Shown here in pieces: positions 16,183 through 24,679 of a stretch of 35,820 nucleotides of DNA. A program made the translations under genes and the position numbers. Source of the DNA: an uncultured Acidimicrobiales bacterium (lineage in GTDB: Bacteria > Actinomycetota > Acidimicrobiia > Acidimicrobiales > SZUA-35); assembly GCA_937976305.1 (NCBI GenBank), contig CALJSB010000140.1, positions 1 to 35,820 of the forward strand, given 5' to 3'. Under the pieces are notes generated by a model. It saw only the letters and a program-made list of their open reading frames with translations, was not told where the DNA came from and made no database searches. Numbering within the stretch: position 1 is the first letter of the stretch; each line of letters begins with the position of its first letter.

Positions 16183-17445
16183 TCAGATGATCTCGGCCTC
16201 TCGAACGTAGATGTTCCGCATGTAGCGGTCGACTCGGTGGAGGGTTCCGTAGATCGTGATGTGTTCGTCGCGCTCCACCTCGTTGTGGTCTTCGAGCTGC
16301 ACAACGGCCGTGATCGTGTTGCTGATGAGCTGTCCGTTGTCGAGGGTGCCGAGCTCGATGTTGACCTTCAGGCCCTCGCCTTCGAAGTCGGAATCGAAGC
16401 GGTACGTCATCGAGCGGGTGACCGGGCCCGACCATGTCACCTGGTGGCCGACGTAGTTGTCGAGGAAGTGTTCTTCGACCTCGTAGCCGGTGCGGTGAGA
16501 GCTGAAGAGATCGGCGATCACCGCAGCCTGATCGAGGTTGATGCCGGGAGCAGCGGCAGCTGGTTCAGCGGGAGCTTCGACGTTGGCTTGGACAGGCGCG
16601 GCATGCGAGGTCGGTGGGAGCGGAGGTTGTGGATGCCGGTGCGCAACTTCGCGGAGTCCGGCTGCTTCGTTGTTTGCCGTCACGTCCATCTGGTCGAGAA
16701 TCTCTGCTGCCGCTGCGCCGTTGCCCATGGCCATGTGGCCTTCGGCTTCGAGCAACTGCGTGAACGAGTTGGGGCCCTCCGGCCCAGGCGCAGCGTTGAT
16801 CTCGTGCAGTTGCTCGACGGCTTGACCGAGATTGCCGTTGGCTTGGTTCTGCAATGCGATGTCGACGTCGTTCGGCGCGCTCAGGAAGAGCGAGAAGTCA
16901 ATGGCCCACCTCGACATCGACACCATCTGCTCCACCGACGAGTGAGTACCCCGCACATCAACGGTCAGCGACCGCTCGGTCACTTTGGCGTCGGAGTTGT
17001 TTTCGAACAAGTTGAGAATGGCCATCTTGCGGCTTGGGCTGAGGAAGGCGTTCACGGCCTCGGGAACGTTGGTATCGATCACCACCCTCTCGTCGAATCC
17101 AGGATCGCCGATCAGGACGTCGTCCTGGCCGAACACGCGGTTCACGAACGAGAACGCATGTTGTTTCGTGAGCTCGACCGGGGGTCCGAGCGCCGGAAAC
17201 TCTGCGAAGTAGCGGACGAAGACTTCACTTCTGTTACTTCGGCGCTTGGTGTGGCGGCCAATGGTGAGGCGCACTCCCTGGCGCTCACCAACGATCGTTC
17301 CCGCACTCGTCAGCGTGACGCCAACGCGTTGAAAGTTCATCTGTTGAGCCGCTGCGTCCCACGCTTCGGTCACCTTCTTGACTCTGACGTACCAGATGGC
17401 CAGCCCGACAACCCCGATCACAACGAGCGTGATGATTCCGTCCAT
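16183..17445 (-). CDS. Membrane-anchored protein with C-terminal OB-fold-like domain, unknown function
   Basis: A 420-residue protein I cannot name. Residues 3-20 (IITLVVIGVVGLAIWYV) are one N-terminal membrane segment, so most of the protein is on one side of the membrane. Residues 25-200 form an alpha/beta region of unknown type. A Pro/Ala-rich linker (about 265-305) follows, and the last 110 residues (VTWSGPVTRSMTYRF to VREAEII) have the strand pattern and ITIYGTLHRVDRYMRNIYV ending of tRNA_anti-like OB-fold domains. The ATG at 17445 is preferred over an in-frame start at 17475 because the membrane segment follows directly. It is first in a minus-strand run with the oxygenase and LLM genes. 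Confidence 0.7.
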   Translation of the reverse strand: MDGIITLVVIGVVGLAIWYVRVKKVTEAWDAAAQQMNFQRVGVTLTSAGTIVGERQGVRLTIGRHTKRRSNRSEVFVRYFAEFPALGPPVELTKQHAFSFVNRVFGQDDVLIGDPGFDERVVIDTNVPEAVNAFLSPSRKMAILNLFENNSDAKVTERSLTVDVRGTHSSVEQMVSMSRWAIDFSLFLSAPNDVDIALQNQANGNLGQAVEQLHEINAAPGPEGPNSFTQLLEAEGHMAMGNGAAAAEILDQMDVTANNEAAGLREVAHRHPQPPLPPTSHAAPVQANVEAPAEPAAAAPGINLDQAAVIADLFSSHRTGYEVEEHFLDNYVGHQVTWSGPVTRSMTYRFDSDFEGEGLKVNIELGTLDNGQLISNTITAVVQLEDHNEVERDEHITIYGTLHRVDRYMRNIYVREAEII

Positions 17446-17512
17446 GCAGCACCGTACTTCTTGGGATCGCCCCAATCAGGGGCAATCGGCGGTAGCCGTG
17501 TAGCGTTTCTCG

Positions 17513-18559
17513 ATGGCCAACATCGAGCTCGAAGCCAGCCGGTCGGATTCGCCACCATCAGGTTCGCAAGCGGCGATGCCGCTCTCGGTGCTCGACCTTG
17601 CGATGGTTGCCGAGGGCGCAACCAGTGCCGATGCATTGGCCGACACCACGGCCTTTGCCAAGAAGGCCGATGAGCTCGGATTCTCGCGGTTCTGGGTGGC
17701 CGAGCACCACAACATGGCCACGGTTGCCAGCACAACGCCGTCGGTCTTGATGGCCCATGTGGCCTCGAACACCGAACGGATCAAGGTCGGTTCCGGCGGC
17801 GTGATGCTGCCCAACCACGCACCGCTTGCTGTGGCCGAGCAGTTTGCGTTGCTCGAGGCCCTCCACCCCGGCCGCATCGACCTTGGCGTTGGTCGAGCGC
17901 CGGGATCTGATCAAGCGACCGCGTTCGCGCTGCGCCGGACCACCGAGGACTTGTCTGAGGAGTTCCCGCGCAACCTGCTCGACGTGATGGCGTTACTCGG
18001 CGATGTGCGTACCGAGGAAGGACTGTGGCGGCACTTCAACGCCACTCCCGAACCGGCCAGCTATCCCCAAGTGTTGCTGCTCGGCTCATCGGCTTTCAGC
18101 CCGCAACTCGCCGGCATGTTGGGCATTCCGTTTGTGTTCGCCAATCACTTCGACATGGGCGGCACCTTGCATGCGGTCGAGATCTACCACGACAACTTCA
18201 AACCATCTCCTGCTCTCGACGAGCCCTACGCCATCGTCTCTGCTGCCACCATCGCGGCGCCGACCACCGATGAAGCCGAGTGGTTGTCAAGCCCGAGCAA
18301 ACTCCGGAAGTTTGGTCTGCGCACGGGTCAACTATTCCCGCTGCTGCCGCCAGACGAGGCCCAAGCCCATCCGGCGTGGGAGCACGCTGCTGCGATGCCG
18401 AGCAACGCCATCATTGGAACAGCCGCGGAGGTCGTGGAGGGGCTCGAGGATCTCGCGGCTGCGACCGGGGCAAGCGAGCTGATGCTTTATGTGGCTACGC
18501 ACAGCTTGCAGGAGCGGATCCGTTCGCTCGAACTCATCGCAGCGGCCTGGTTCGCCTGA
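17513..18559 (+). CDS. LLM-class flavin-dependent oxidoreductase (MsnO8-like family)
   Basis: A 348-residue luciferase-like monooxygenase of the FMN/alkanal type. The family signature is strong: LSVLDLAMVAEG near residue 25, FWVAEHHNMATVASTTPSVL near 62, IKVGSGGVMLPNHAPLAVAEQF near 90 and ALHPGRIDLGVGRAPGSDQ near 117. This subgroup is abundant in actinobacteria and mostly of unknown substrate; some members act in antibiotic biosynthesis. It is transcribed away from the membrane/OB-fold gene, with 67 bp between starts. A GA-repeat follows the stop. Confidence 0.9.
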   Translation: MANIELEASRSDSPPSGSQAAMPLSVLDLAMVAEGATSADALADTTAFAKKADELGFSRFWVAEHHNMATVASTTPSVLMAHVASNTERIKVGSGGVMLPNHAPLAVAEQFALLEALHPGRIDLGVGRAPGSDQATAFALRRTTEDLSEEFPRNLLDVMALLGDVRTEEGLWRHFNATPEPASYPQVLLLGSSAFSPQLAGMLGIPFVFANHFDMGGTLHAVEIYHDNFKPSPALDEPYAIVSAATIAAPTTDEAEWLSSPSKLRKFGLRTGQLFPLLPPDEAQAHPAWEHAAAMPSNAIIGTAAEVVEGLEDLAAATGASELMLYVATHSLQERIRSLELIAAAWFA

Positions 18560-18585
18560 GAGAGAGAGAGGGGTTTCGGGCGATC

Positions 18586-18625
18586 TTGTCAAAACCTTGT
18601 CACATTGGCGCGACAGTGCTGACAG
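18586..18625. promoter_or_regulatory. TTGTCA direct repeats upstream of the secreted protein gene
   Basis: TTGTCA at 18586-18591 and 18597-18602 are spaced 11 bp start to start, about one helical turn; TGACAG at 18620-18625 lies nearby in inverted orientation. Spaced direct repeats are the usual target of OmpR-type regulators, and one is encoded 700 bp downstream. Function is inferred. Confidence 0.35.
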
Positions 18626-18673
18626 ACGCCGTCGATGGTTGGTTCCATCAAAGATTCTGAAGGAGTCACCGAC

Positions 18674-19180
18674 ATGACGAATGAAACCCAGTCGCCAGCT
18701 GAGAGCCCCAAGACCAACGCCCGCAACGTAGGCGCCGCCGTCGCCATGAGCATTGCGATGCTCCTCGGGTCCGCCGGAATCGCCGCCGCCCAGACTGAAC
18801 CAGCCCAGACTGAACCAGTCCAAGACGACTCCGCCGATGAAGAGCAACGCGATCGCAGCGATCGTCGTCAGCGCCGTAGCGAGCGCCGGGCCCGCATCGG
18901 TTCCTTGATCGCAGACACGATTGGCATCACACTCGTTGAGTTGCGATCAGAGGTGCGTCAAGGCAACTCAGTGGCCGACGTTGCCGAAGACAATGGCGTT
19001 GCTTCCAGCACCGTGGTCGACGCGTTGATCTCGGCTCTCGAGGAGCGTCTCGACAGCGCAGTCGAAAACGGCCGACTGACCGAAGAAGAAGCGGCCGACC
19101 GCTTCGAGCGCCGTTCCGAGCGCATCGCCGAGCGAGTCGAGCGTGTGCCCGGCGAGCGCCGAGCAAACGCAGACGGCTGA
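18674..19180 (+). CDS. Secreted highly charged protein with DUF2680-like helical region
   Basis: A 168-residue exported protein. A good ribosome-binding site (GAAGGAG) precedes the ATG at 18674. Residues 19-39 form the hydrophobic core of a long signal sequence ending GIAAAQ. Next come QTEPAQTEPVQ, encoded by a 15-bp tandem repeat, and a stretch very rich in Asp, Glu and Arg. The segment SLIADTIGITLVELRSEVRQ then GNSVADVAEDNGV and LEERLDSAVENGRLTEEEA resembles the repeats of DUF2680-type proteins found near cell-envelope two-component systems. It lies upstream of the response regulator and kinase in the same direction, so it may be a target or an accessory of that system. Confidence 0.8.
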   Translation: MTNETQSPAESPKTNARNVGAAVAMSIAMLLGSAGIAAAQTEPAQTEPVQDDSADEEQRDRSDRRQRRSERRARIGSLIADTIGITLVELRSEVRQGNSVADVAEDNGVASSTVVDALISALEERLDSAVENGRLTEEEAADRFERRSERIAERVERVPGERRANADG

Positions 19181-19290
19181 TTCGTCAAGCGCAGATCGGT
19201 TTCGGCTCGCAGCTGCCGCGCTGGTGATCGCGACGTTCTGCCGCCCGCAGCCACGCTTGTTGAGGTAATGCGTGCTGATATGGAGTCCCG

Positions 19291-19992
19291 ATGACCACCG
19301 GAGAGACAGACGTCAAAGTCCTCGTGGCCGAAGACGATCCCGAGATTCGTACTGCGCTCGTTCGCATCCTCAGCTACGAGGGTTACGAAGTGTTGGCGGT
19401 CAACGACGGTGCGGCGGCACTCGAAGCGGTCGTCGAACACGAGGTTGACCTCATGGTGCTCGACGTCATGATGCCGTTCGTCGATGGCCTCGACGTGTGC
19501 CGCAAGGTGCGCAGTCGCGGTGACCGCACACCGATCCTGATGCTCACCGCTCGACACGAAACCCAGGATCGAGTCGCCGGTCTCGATGCTGGTGCCGACG
19601 ACTATCTGGCCAAGCCGTTCGAGCTCGATGAGCTCTTGGCCCGACTTCGAGCGCTGCTACGACGGGTGGCTGATTCCGATGATGAATCGCCGACACGAGT
19701 CGGCGACCTCCGTCTCGATCCTCGACGGCACGAAGTGCTGCGAGACGGCGAACGCATTGAACTCACCCGAACTGAGTTCGAGATCCTCCACCTCTTGATG
19801 CGCAATGAAGGCATCGTGCTCGAGCGGGCGGTCATGTATGACCGCATCTGGGGTTACGACTTCGGGTCGTCGTCGCGGTCGCTCGACGTCCACATCGGTT
19901 ATCTGCGTCGAAAGCTCGAGGACGGTGACCGACCCCGAATGATCGAGACGGTTCGGGGCGTGGGTTTCGTGATTCGCGAACCCGTTTCGTGA
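19291..19992 (+). CDS. OmpR-family response regulator (MprA-like)
   Basis: A 233-residue regulator. The receiver domain has Asp15/Asp16 in the acidic pocket, phospho-acceptor Asp58 in LMVLDVMMP, Thr86 and Lys108 in the YLAKPF motif. The C-terminal winged helix (about 140-230) shows LTRTEFEILHLLMRN and SRSLDVHIGYLRRKLE, typical of OmpR/PhoB DNA-binding domains. It resembles MprA, TcrA and other actinobacterial envelope-stress regulators. Its stop overlaps the GTG start of the kinase (GTGA), so they are translationally coupled. It probably controls itself and the upstream secreted-protein gene, which carries spaced repeats in its promoter. Confidence 0.95.
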   Translation: MTTGETDVKVLVAEDDPEIRTALVRILSYEGYEVLAVNDGAAALEAVVEHEVDLMVLDVMMPFVDGLDVCRKVRSRGDRTPILMLTARHETQDRVAGLDAGADDYLAKPFELDELLARLRALLRRVADSDDESPTRVGDLRLDPRRHEVLRDGERIELTRTEFEILHLLMRNEGIVLERAVMYDRIWGYDFGSSSRSLDVHIGYLRRKLEDGDRPRMIETVRGVGFVIREPVS

Positions 19993-21335
19993 TTCGCTCG
20001 TCCCTCGCCGCGCGCCTGGCCGTTGCGTTTGCCGCGCTCGTGTTTCTCACGGTGGTTCTCACCACGTTCGTGGCGATCGTGTCGACCACTCGCCAGGTTG
20101 GCGACGACACGGACAGATTCTTGCGAGAGCGAAGCACAGAGATCGCGGATGGTGTTCGTTCAGGCCCTGATCGAGGCGGGAACCGTCGCGGTGATCGAGG
20201 TCTGCTACTTGCGGCCGATGCGGATTCGATCGTGCAGGCCATCGGACCGGCTGGCCGCGTCCTTGGTTCGACAGACGTCGAATTGCCGATCAGCCGCAAC
20301 GATCTCGAGCTTGCAGCCAAGGGCGGTCGATCTGACCTTCGGACCGTCGAGATCGACGGTGTGCGCTACCGCATGATCACTGTCGCCGTTGACCGAGGGG
20401 GAGCCGTGCAGGTGGCTCGCTCGCTCGAGGACTCCTCGATCCTCATCCGTCTCATCCGCAACCGACTGCTTCTGGTGAGCGTGCCGCTGGCGATCATCGG
20501 AGCAGCCCTCGGATGGTTGCTGGCCCGTCGGTCGCTCCTTCCCCTGCGCGATCTGTCGGCCTCCGCCGAGCGGGTTGCGGCCACACGAGATCTGTCCACA
20601 TCGATCGGCGTCGAGGGAAGAGACGACGAAATCGGTCGACTCGCAGCGAGCTTCGACGACATGCTTGGAGCGTTGGCCGACAGTCGCGATCAGCAGCAGC
20701 AACTCATTCAGGACGCGGCCCACGAGCTGCGCACCCCGCTCACCAGCGTGACGGCCAATGTCGACCTGTTGTCGGTCGCCCCCGACCTCCCCGTCGACGA
20801 TCGGACGGAGATTCTTGCTGGCATCAAGGGGGAGCTACGTCAGCTCAGCAAACTCTTCACTGAGATCATCGAGCTCGCAACGGATGACCGTGAGTCGGCG
20901 CCCCACGTTGAACTCGACCTTCTCGACGTCGCCCACGAAGCGGTGGCGGATGAACAGCGGCGCAGTTCGAACCCGATCAAGATCACTGGCGAGCCAACGA
21001 AGGTGTCCGGCGATCGCGAGGCACTTCGGCGAGCCCTCGGCAACATCATTGGCAACGCCGTCAAGTACGGACCGGCCGATGCGCCCATCGACGTTCGGGT
21101 GAGCAGTGGCACGGTTGCCGTGGCCGATCGTGGCCCCGGCATCCCGGAGTCGGAGAGAACCAAGATCTTCGGTCGGTTCTATCGCAGTGACGCCGCACGG
21201 GCCGAGCCGGGCTCTGGCCTCGGTCTGGCCATTGTCGCCAAGATCGTCGAGGCCCACGGCGGACAGACGTTCGTCGAGAGCGCGGATCCGGGTCCAGGCG
21301 CCATCGTCGGCTTCACCCTCCCAACCATCAACTGA
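19989..21335 (+). CDS. Membrane sensor histidine kinase (MprB-like)
   Basis: A 448-residue kinase paired with the upstream regulator. Two membrane segments (residues 9-31 and 160-178) bracket an extracytoplasmic sensor of about 125 residues that contains an Arg/Gly/Asp-rich patch. A HAMP domain follows (180-232), then the dimerisation helix with His245 in AAHELRTPLTSV. The ATPase domain has NIIGNAVKYG (N box), DRGPGIPESERTKIFGRFYR (G1/F) and GSGLGLAIVAKIVEAHGG (G2). The GTG start overlaps the regulator's stop codon. The stimulus is unknown; relatives sense envelope stress. Confidence 0.95.
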   Translation: MIRSSLAARLAVAFAALVFLTVVLTTFVAIVSTTRQVGDDTDRFLRERSTEIADGVRSGPDRGGNRRGDRGLLLAADADSIVQAIGPAGRVLGSTDVELPISRNDLELAAKGGRSDLRTVEIDGVRYRMITVAVDRGGAVQVARSLEDSSILIRLIRNRLLLVSVPLAIIGAALGWLLARRSLLPLRDLSASAERVAATRDLSTSIGVEGRDDEIGRLAASFDDMLGALADSRDQQQQLIQDAAHELRTPLTSVTANVDLLSVAPDLPVDDRTEILAGIKGELRQLSKLFTEIIELATDDRESAPHVELDLLDVAHEAVADEQRRSSNPIKITGEPTKVSGDREALRRALGNIIGNAVKYGPADAPIDVRVSSGTVAVADRGPGIPESERTKIFGRFYRSDAARAEPGSGLGLAIVAKIVEAHGGQTFVESADPGPGAIVGFTLPTIN

Positions 21336-21353
21336 CCAGTCAGCGAACGGCGG

Positions 21354-23177
21354 TTACCAGTACTCCTCGTAGTGGATGTTGCCCGGGTTGTTTCGTCTGT
21401 CGAGCTCGAAACCACGTTGGGTCAAGATCTCGACAACGCCTGTTGTTTCGGGAAATGCGGCGTCGTCGCCTTCGCCTTCCGGGAGCCCGATCATCGAGGG
21501 GTTGCCGCACAAGAACACGTGCGTGTTCGCAGGGTCGAGCTCGACGCCGAACTCTGAACCGAACAGGTCGTTGGTAATGGCGTCTTGGATGTACTGCTTC
21601 GGTACATCGGACTCTCGAGTCGGGAGGGGGAGATAGTGGTAGTTCGGGTAGCGGGCCTCGAGTTGGCGGTGCTTGTCTCGATAGCCGAGGTCACTCCATT
21701 GGCGAACAGACACCGCAGACACGATGGGGCCAACGTGACCCTTCCGCAGCAACTCGATCACCATTCCGTTGTGGGGGGCCTCGCCCGTACCGGTCGACAG
21801 GAACACAATGGTGGTAGTGGGGTCGTCAACGTCAGCGAGTGTGTAGCGGCCTGCAACTTTGGGGCCGAGGTAGATGCGATCGCCGGGTCGCTTGAGGGCC
21901 AGGCGTGGTGTCAACGCGGGGACGTTGGTCTCACTGGGCTGCACCAACACGATGTAGAACTCGAGCGAGCCTTCGTCTGACTGGTTGGCCAAGTAGCCGT
22001 GCTCGTCGAACATGCGATTCGAGATCGAATACGACCGACGAATCAGCTTGTCCCAACGCTTGTCGAGATCGTTGTCGGTTGCGTCGTCGATGCGGTCTTC
22101 CCAAAAGCCGAGACCGAGTGAGGCGTACTGGCCTGGTACGTATGACGTGCCGCCGCTGTCTGGCTTGACCCGCAGCACCCACAGGTCGGAGTGGGTGGGC
22201 TCGAACTTGGTGATGGTGGCGTTGTAGTGCTCCTCGCGGAGTTCTTCGAGGGCGCTCTCGTTGCGGGCCCGTCGACGCACGCTCGACAGTGGCTGGGTGA
22301 GCTCGAGATCGGGGAACGCCGCCTCGGCGATGCGTAGACCGATCTCAGCACCCGGCGCCAGCGGAACGTTGCCTTCAGCGTCTTCGGTGGCATCCCCCAG
22401 GATCCACACGCGCCCGGTGGCCGCAGCGGCGTCGGTGATGCCAGCATCGGCCTGGGTGATCGCCTGACGTGGTGTTGCGAAGACGACGTGATCGAACTCA
22501 AGGTCCGGCGTTCGACGGTCGTCGAAGTACGCCATGGGGAAGCCGCCGTCGTCTCCGATCTGATCGGGGACTGATCGATACAGCACCGTCAGCTTCCGCT
22601 CGCGCTCGAGTCGTCGGATCATGTGCTCGGCAGCGGGAGACAGCTTTGCCGGATCCATGCCGCCGGCCGCAACGACAACCCTGGCCCCGTGGCGGGTGGC
22701 CTCAGCTGCGAGTTCGACGGCGTGATCGGTCGTCCCAACCACCAACACGTCGAGATCATCGACTGTTTCTGGAACAACGTCGGTGTGGATTCGCGTGGTT
22801 TCCTTTGGTTCAGCGTCGAGCGATGCGGCGACTGGCAATGGCGGCACCGTCGCGGCATCAGGTGGGCGCAAAGCCACGACGCAGCCTCGAGTGCGATAGG
22901 CCAACCGATTCGTCGTCACGATCAGGTCGTCGCCATCCGGCACGGTGTCGATCGAAACGAGTTCCTCGCCGTAGCCGATGTCGAGGCGGTTCTCCGATGC
23001 GATTTCCCCGAAGGCCACCTCGTCGCCCGGCTCAACGAGCCGCACGAGAGGCAAGCCGGAACGTTGGGACGAGACCGCGACGGACAGCCCTCCGGCCCCA
23101 CCACCGACGACGACGATGTCGTAGCGCGGTGCGCCGGTCGCTGCTGAACTTTCGCCTGCATTCATGTTTTGTGTCAT
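21354..23177 (-). CDS. Flavoprotein fusion: thioredoxin-reductase-like half plus ferredoxin-NADP reductase half
   Basis: A 607-residue protein with two flavoprotein halves. Residues 19-315 follow a thioredoxin-reductase-like pyridine nucleotide oxidoreductase: GGGAGG (25-30) for FAD, a second Rossmann segment LDVLVVGTTDHAVELAAEA near 150 in which the usual Gly pattern is weakened, and WILGDATEDAEG near 275. No redox Cys-x-x-Cys is present, so it is not a thioredoxin reductase. Residues 317-607 are a plant/bacterial-type ferredoxin-NADP reductase: YVPGQYASLGL, RRSYSISN for FAD, FLSTGTGEAPHNGMVIELL for NADP and a C-terminal Tyr-Trp end. It probably passes electrons between NADPH and ferredoxin, perhaps for the nearby P450. 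Confidence 0.85.
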   Translation of the reverse strand: MTQNMNAGESSAATGAPRYDIVVVGGGAGGLSVAVSSQRSGLPLVRLVEPGDEVAFGEIASENRLDIGYGEELVSIDTVPDGDDLIVTTNRLAYRTRGCVVALRPPDAATVPPLPVAASLDAEPKETTRIHTDVVPETVDDLDVLVVGTTDHAVELAAEATRHGARVVVAAGGMDPAKLSPAAEHMIRRLERERKLTVLYRSVPDQIGDDGGFPMAYFDDRRTPDLEFDHVVFATPRQAITQADAGITDAAAATGRVWILGDATEDAEGNVPLAPGAEIGLRIAEAAFPDLELTQPLSSVRRRARNESALEELREEHYNATITKFEPTHSDLWVLRVKPDSGGTSYVPGQYASLGLGFWEDRIDDATDNDLDKRWDKLIRRSYSISNRMFDEHGYLANQSDEGSLEFYIVLVQPSETNVPALTPRLALKRPGDRIYLGPKVAGRYTLADVDDPTTTIVFLSTGTGEAPHNGMVIELLRKGHVGPIVSAVSVRQWSDLGYRDKHRQLEARYPNYHYLPLPTRESDVPKQYIQDAITNDLFGSEFGVELDPANTHVFLCGNPSMIGLPEGEGDDAAFPETTGVVEILTQRGFELDRRNNPGNIHYEEYW

Positions 23178-23231
23178 GACGACTTCATTTGTATCAGTTC
23201 GACGTTGAGGGTGGCCTGAAGAAAGAGCGAG

Positions 23232-24554
23232 CTACTGGCGCAGCTCACCGTCCGGAAAGAACGCAGCCCACGCAAACCAGAACTCGTTGCGGTGGGTCAC
23301 TGTGTCGAGTTGTTCGCCGGCAAGCGGGCCGTCGAGGCCGCGGCCCAACACGCTCCAGATCGACCCGGTCTCGTCGTCAGTGAACGTGCCGTCGGCATTG
23401 GCCGTGAACGTCAAGCGTTCGTCGTTGACAACAGGGTTGAGAGCGACCGCAGTACCTACCGGGTCTCCCGTTGCAATCCGCGATGTGTCGAGAGCGTCGG
23501 TTGTTTCGCCCGACCAGAGGATGACAACTGGTTGGTCGCCGACCTCGTCGTTGATGGCTCGTTCGGTTTGGATGCGAGCAAAGGCGTACGCCGCGTCTGT
23601 TGGCTCGGTGGGGTCGCCGGTCGAAACGCCCACGACCCGTTCGAGTGCGGGGAGGCGAGGATCGGCTTCGCCTGCAAAGAACGCACCGATCGGGCCGTTG
23701 CTACTCGAGTAGCCCTCGTATGGGTTGGCGCCGTAGGCAATCGAGAAGCCGGTTTCGCGCGACAGGCTCAGCCCGTCTGGAAAGTCCTCGGCAAATTGCC
23801 CGAACGAGACGATGGCGGTGCTCACGAGCTCGAGTTGTGTGCCGGCAAACTCTCCGACGATGCCTCGACCGGTGATCTGTTGCCAGAGCGAGTTCGTCTG
23901 GTCGTCCCACATGACGAGGTCACTCTGACGTAGGAGGCCAGAGACGCCGAACCTCAGGACTTGGCCGTCGACACGACGATCGAAGGCCAGCGCCGTATTG
24001 CAGAGCGGACAGTACGTCACGGCGACGGGAACGTCGCCGAAACGATCGTTGACGATCTCGTGGCGGGTCAGGATCGCCAGAGGGTAGAAGCGAGCTTCGC
24101 CGTCAACCCGAACGAGTGCGCCTGGCTCATCGGCAGAGATCCACTTGCTGGTCTGCGTGACGGTTTCAAACAGTGGCCGATCAATCGGCGGAATACCGTC
24201 CCGTGTGTCCGAGCCGCCAAGACCGACAGCGATGCTCATTGGGTCGACGGTGACACGGCTCCAATCGGTTGGCCAGATTGCGGCTGCTCGTTGCACCGAA
24301 CCGTCGGTGGCGCCGATGCCATCACTGTTTGTCACGACGATGTCGCTGGTGTTGCCAGACTCGACACCGCCGTCGAGTGAGAATGGTGCCGCCGTGTCGA
24401 GTGGATTGAACAACGGCGTGTTGTCTTCGACGTCTGTGGTTCCCGCTTCTTCGGCGGCCGTCTCGATGTCGGGGCCGAGCAGGGCTGAGCAGGCCGATGC
24501 CGTGAGCGCGAACACAACAACGACGGGAAGCCAGCGGGGGGTCAGGTCGGCCAT
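23232..24554 (-). CDS. DUF3179 domain lipoprotein
   Basis: A 440-residue exported protein of the DUF3179 family. The N-terminus has Arg7, a hydrophobic core and ASAC, with Cys22 as probable lipid attachment. The family's signature VAVTYCPLCNTALAFDR gives a Cys-x-x-Cys pair near residue 185, followed by the DQTNSLWQQITGRGIVG block. Function is unknown; metal or cofactor binding through the cysteines has been suggested by the motif only. The ATG at 24554 is chosen; an in-frame TTG at 24575 preceded by AGGA is possible. The gene is divergent from the P450 with 125 bp between them. Confidence 0.88.
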   Translation of the reverse strand: MADLTPRWLPVVVVFALTASACSALLGPDIETAAEEAGTTDVEDNTPLFNPLDTAAPFSLDGGVESGNTSDIVVTNSDGIGATDGSVQRAAAIWPTDWSRVTVDPMSIAVGLGGSDTRDGIPPIDRPLFETVTQTSKWISADEPGALVRVDGEARFYPLAILTRHEIVNDRFGDVPVAVTYCPLCNTALAFDRRVDGQVLRFGVSGLLRQSDLVMWDDQTNSLWQQITGRGIVGEFAGTQLELVSTAIVSFGQFAEDFPDGLSLSRETGFSIAYGANPYEGYSSSNGPIGAFFAGEADPRLPALERVVGVSTGDPTEPTDAAYAFARIQTERAINDEVGDQPVVILWSGETTDALDTSRIATGDPVGTAVALNPVVNDERLTFTANADGTFTDDETGSIWSVLGRGLDGPLAGEQLDTVTHRNEFWFAWAAFFPDGELRQ

Positions 24555-24679
24555 GGGAGTGGAACCCGCCAGCAAGCGTTCCTATTCACAGCGCCCATTG
24601 ATCGGTTATCAACATTGCTCGTGTCGATCAGCGGGGGAAATGATGAAGTGCAACGGCACGTTGCCTTACGCTGTCAGCC

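Noticed and set aside
16237..17673. 478-codon open frame on the plus strand opposite the membrane/OB-fold gene
   Set aside because: It is antisense to a protein with a clear membrane segment and domain pattern, has no domain of its own, and its composition is that expected from a high-GC shadow frame.
18558..18571. GA dinucleotide run after the LLM gene
   Set aside because: Short simple repeat at a gene end, with no flanking structure; not a satellite or insertion mark.
22469..23179. 236-codon plus-strand frame opposite the flavoprotein fusion
   Set aside because: Very Arg-rich and without motifs; a shadow of the strong minus-strand flavoprotein frame.
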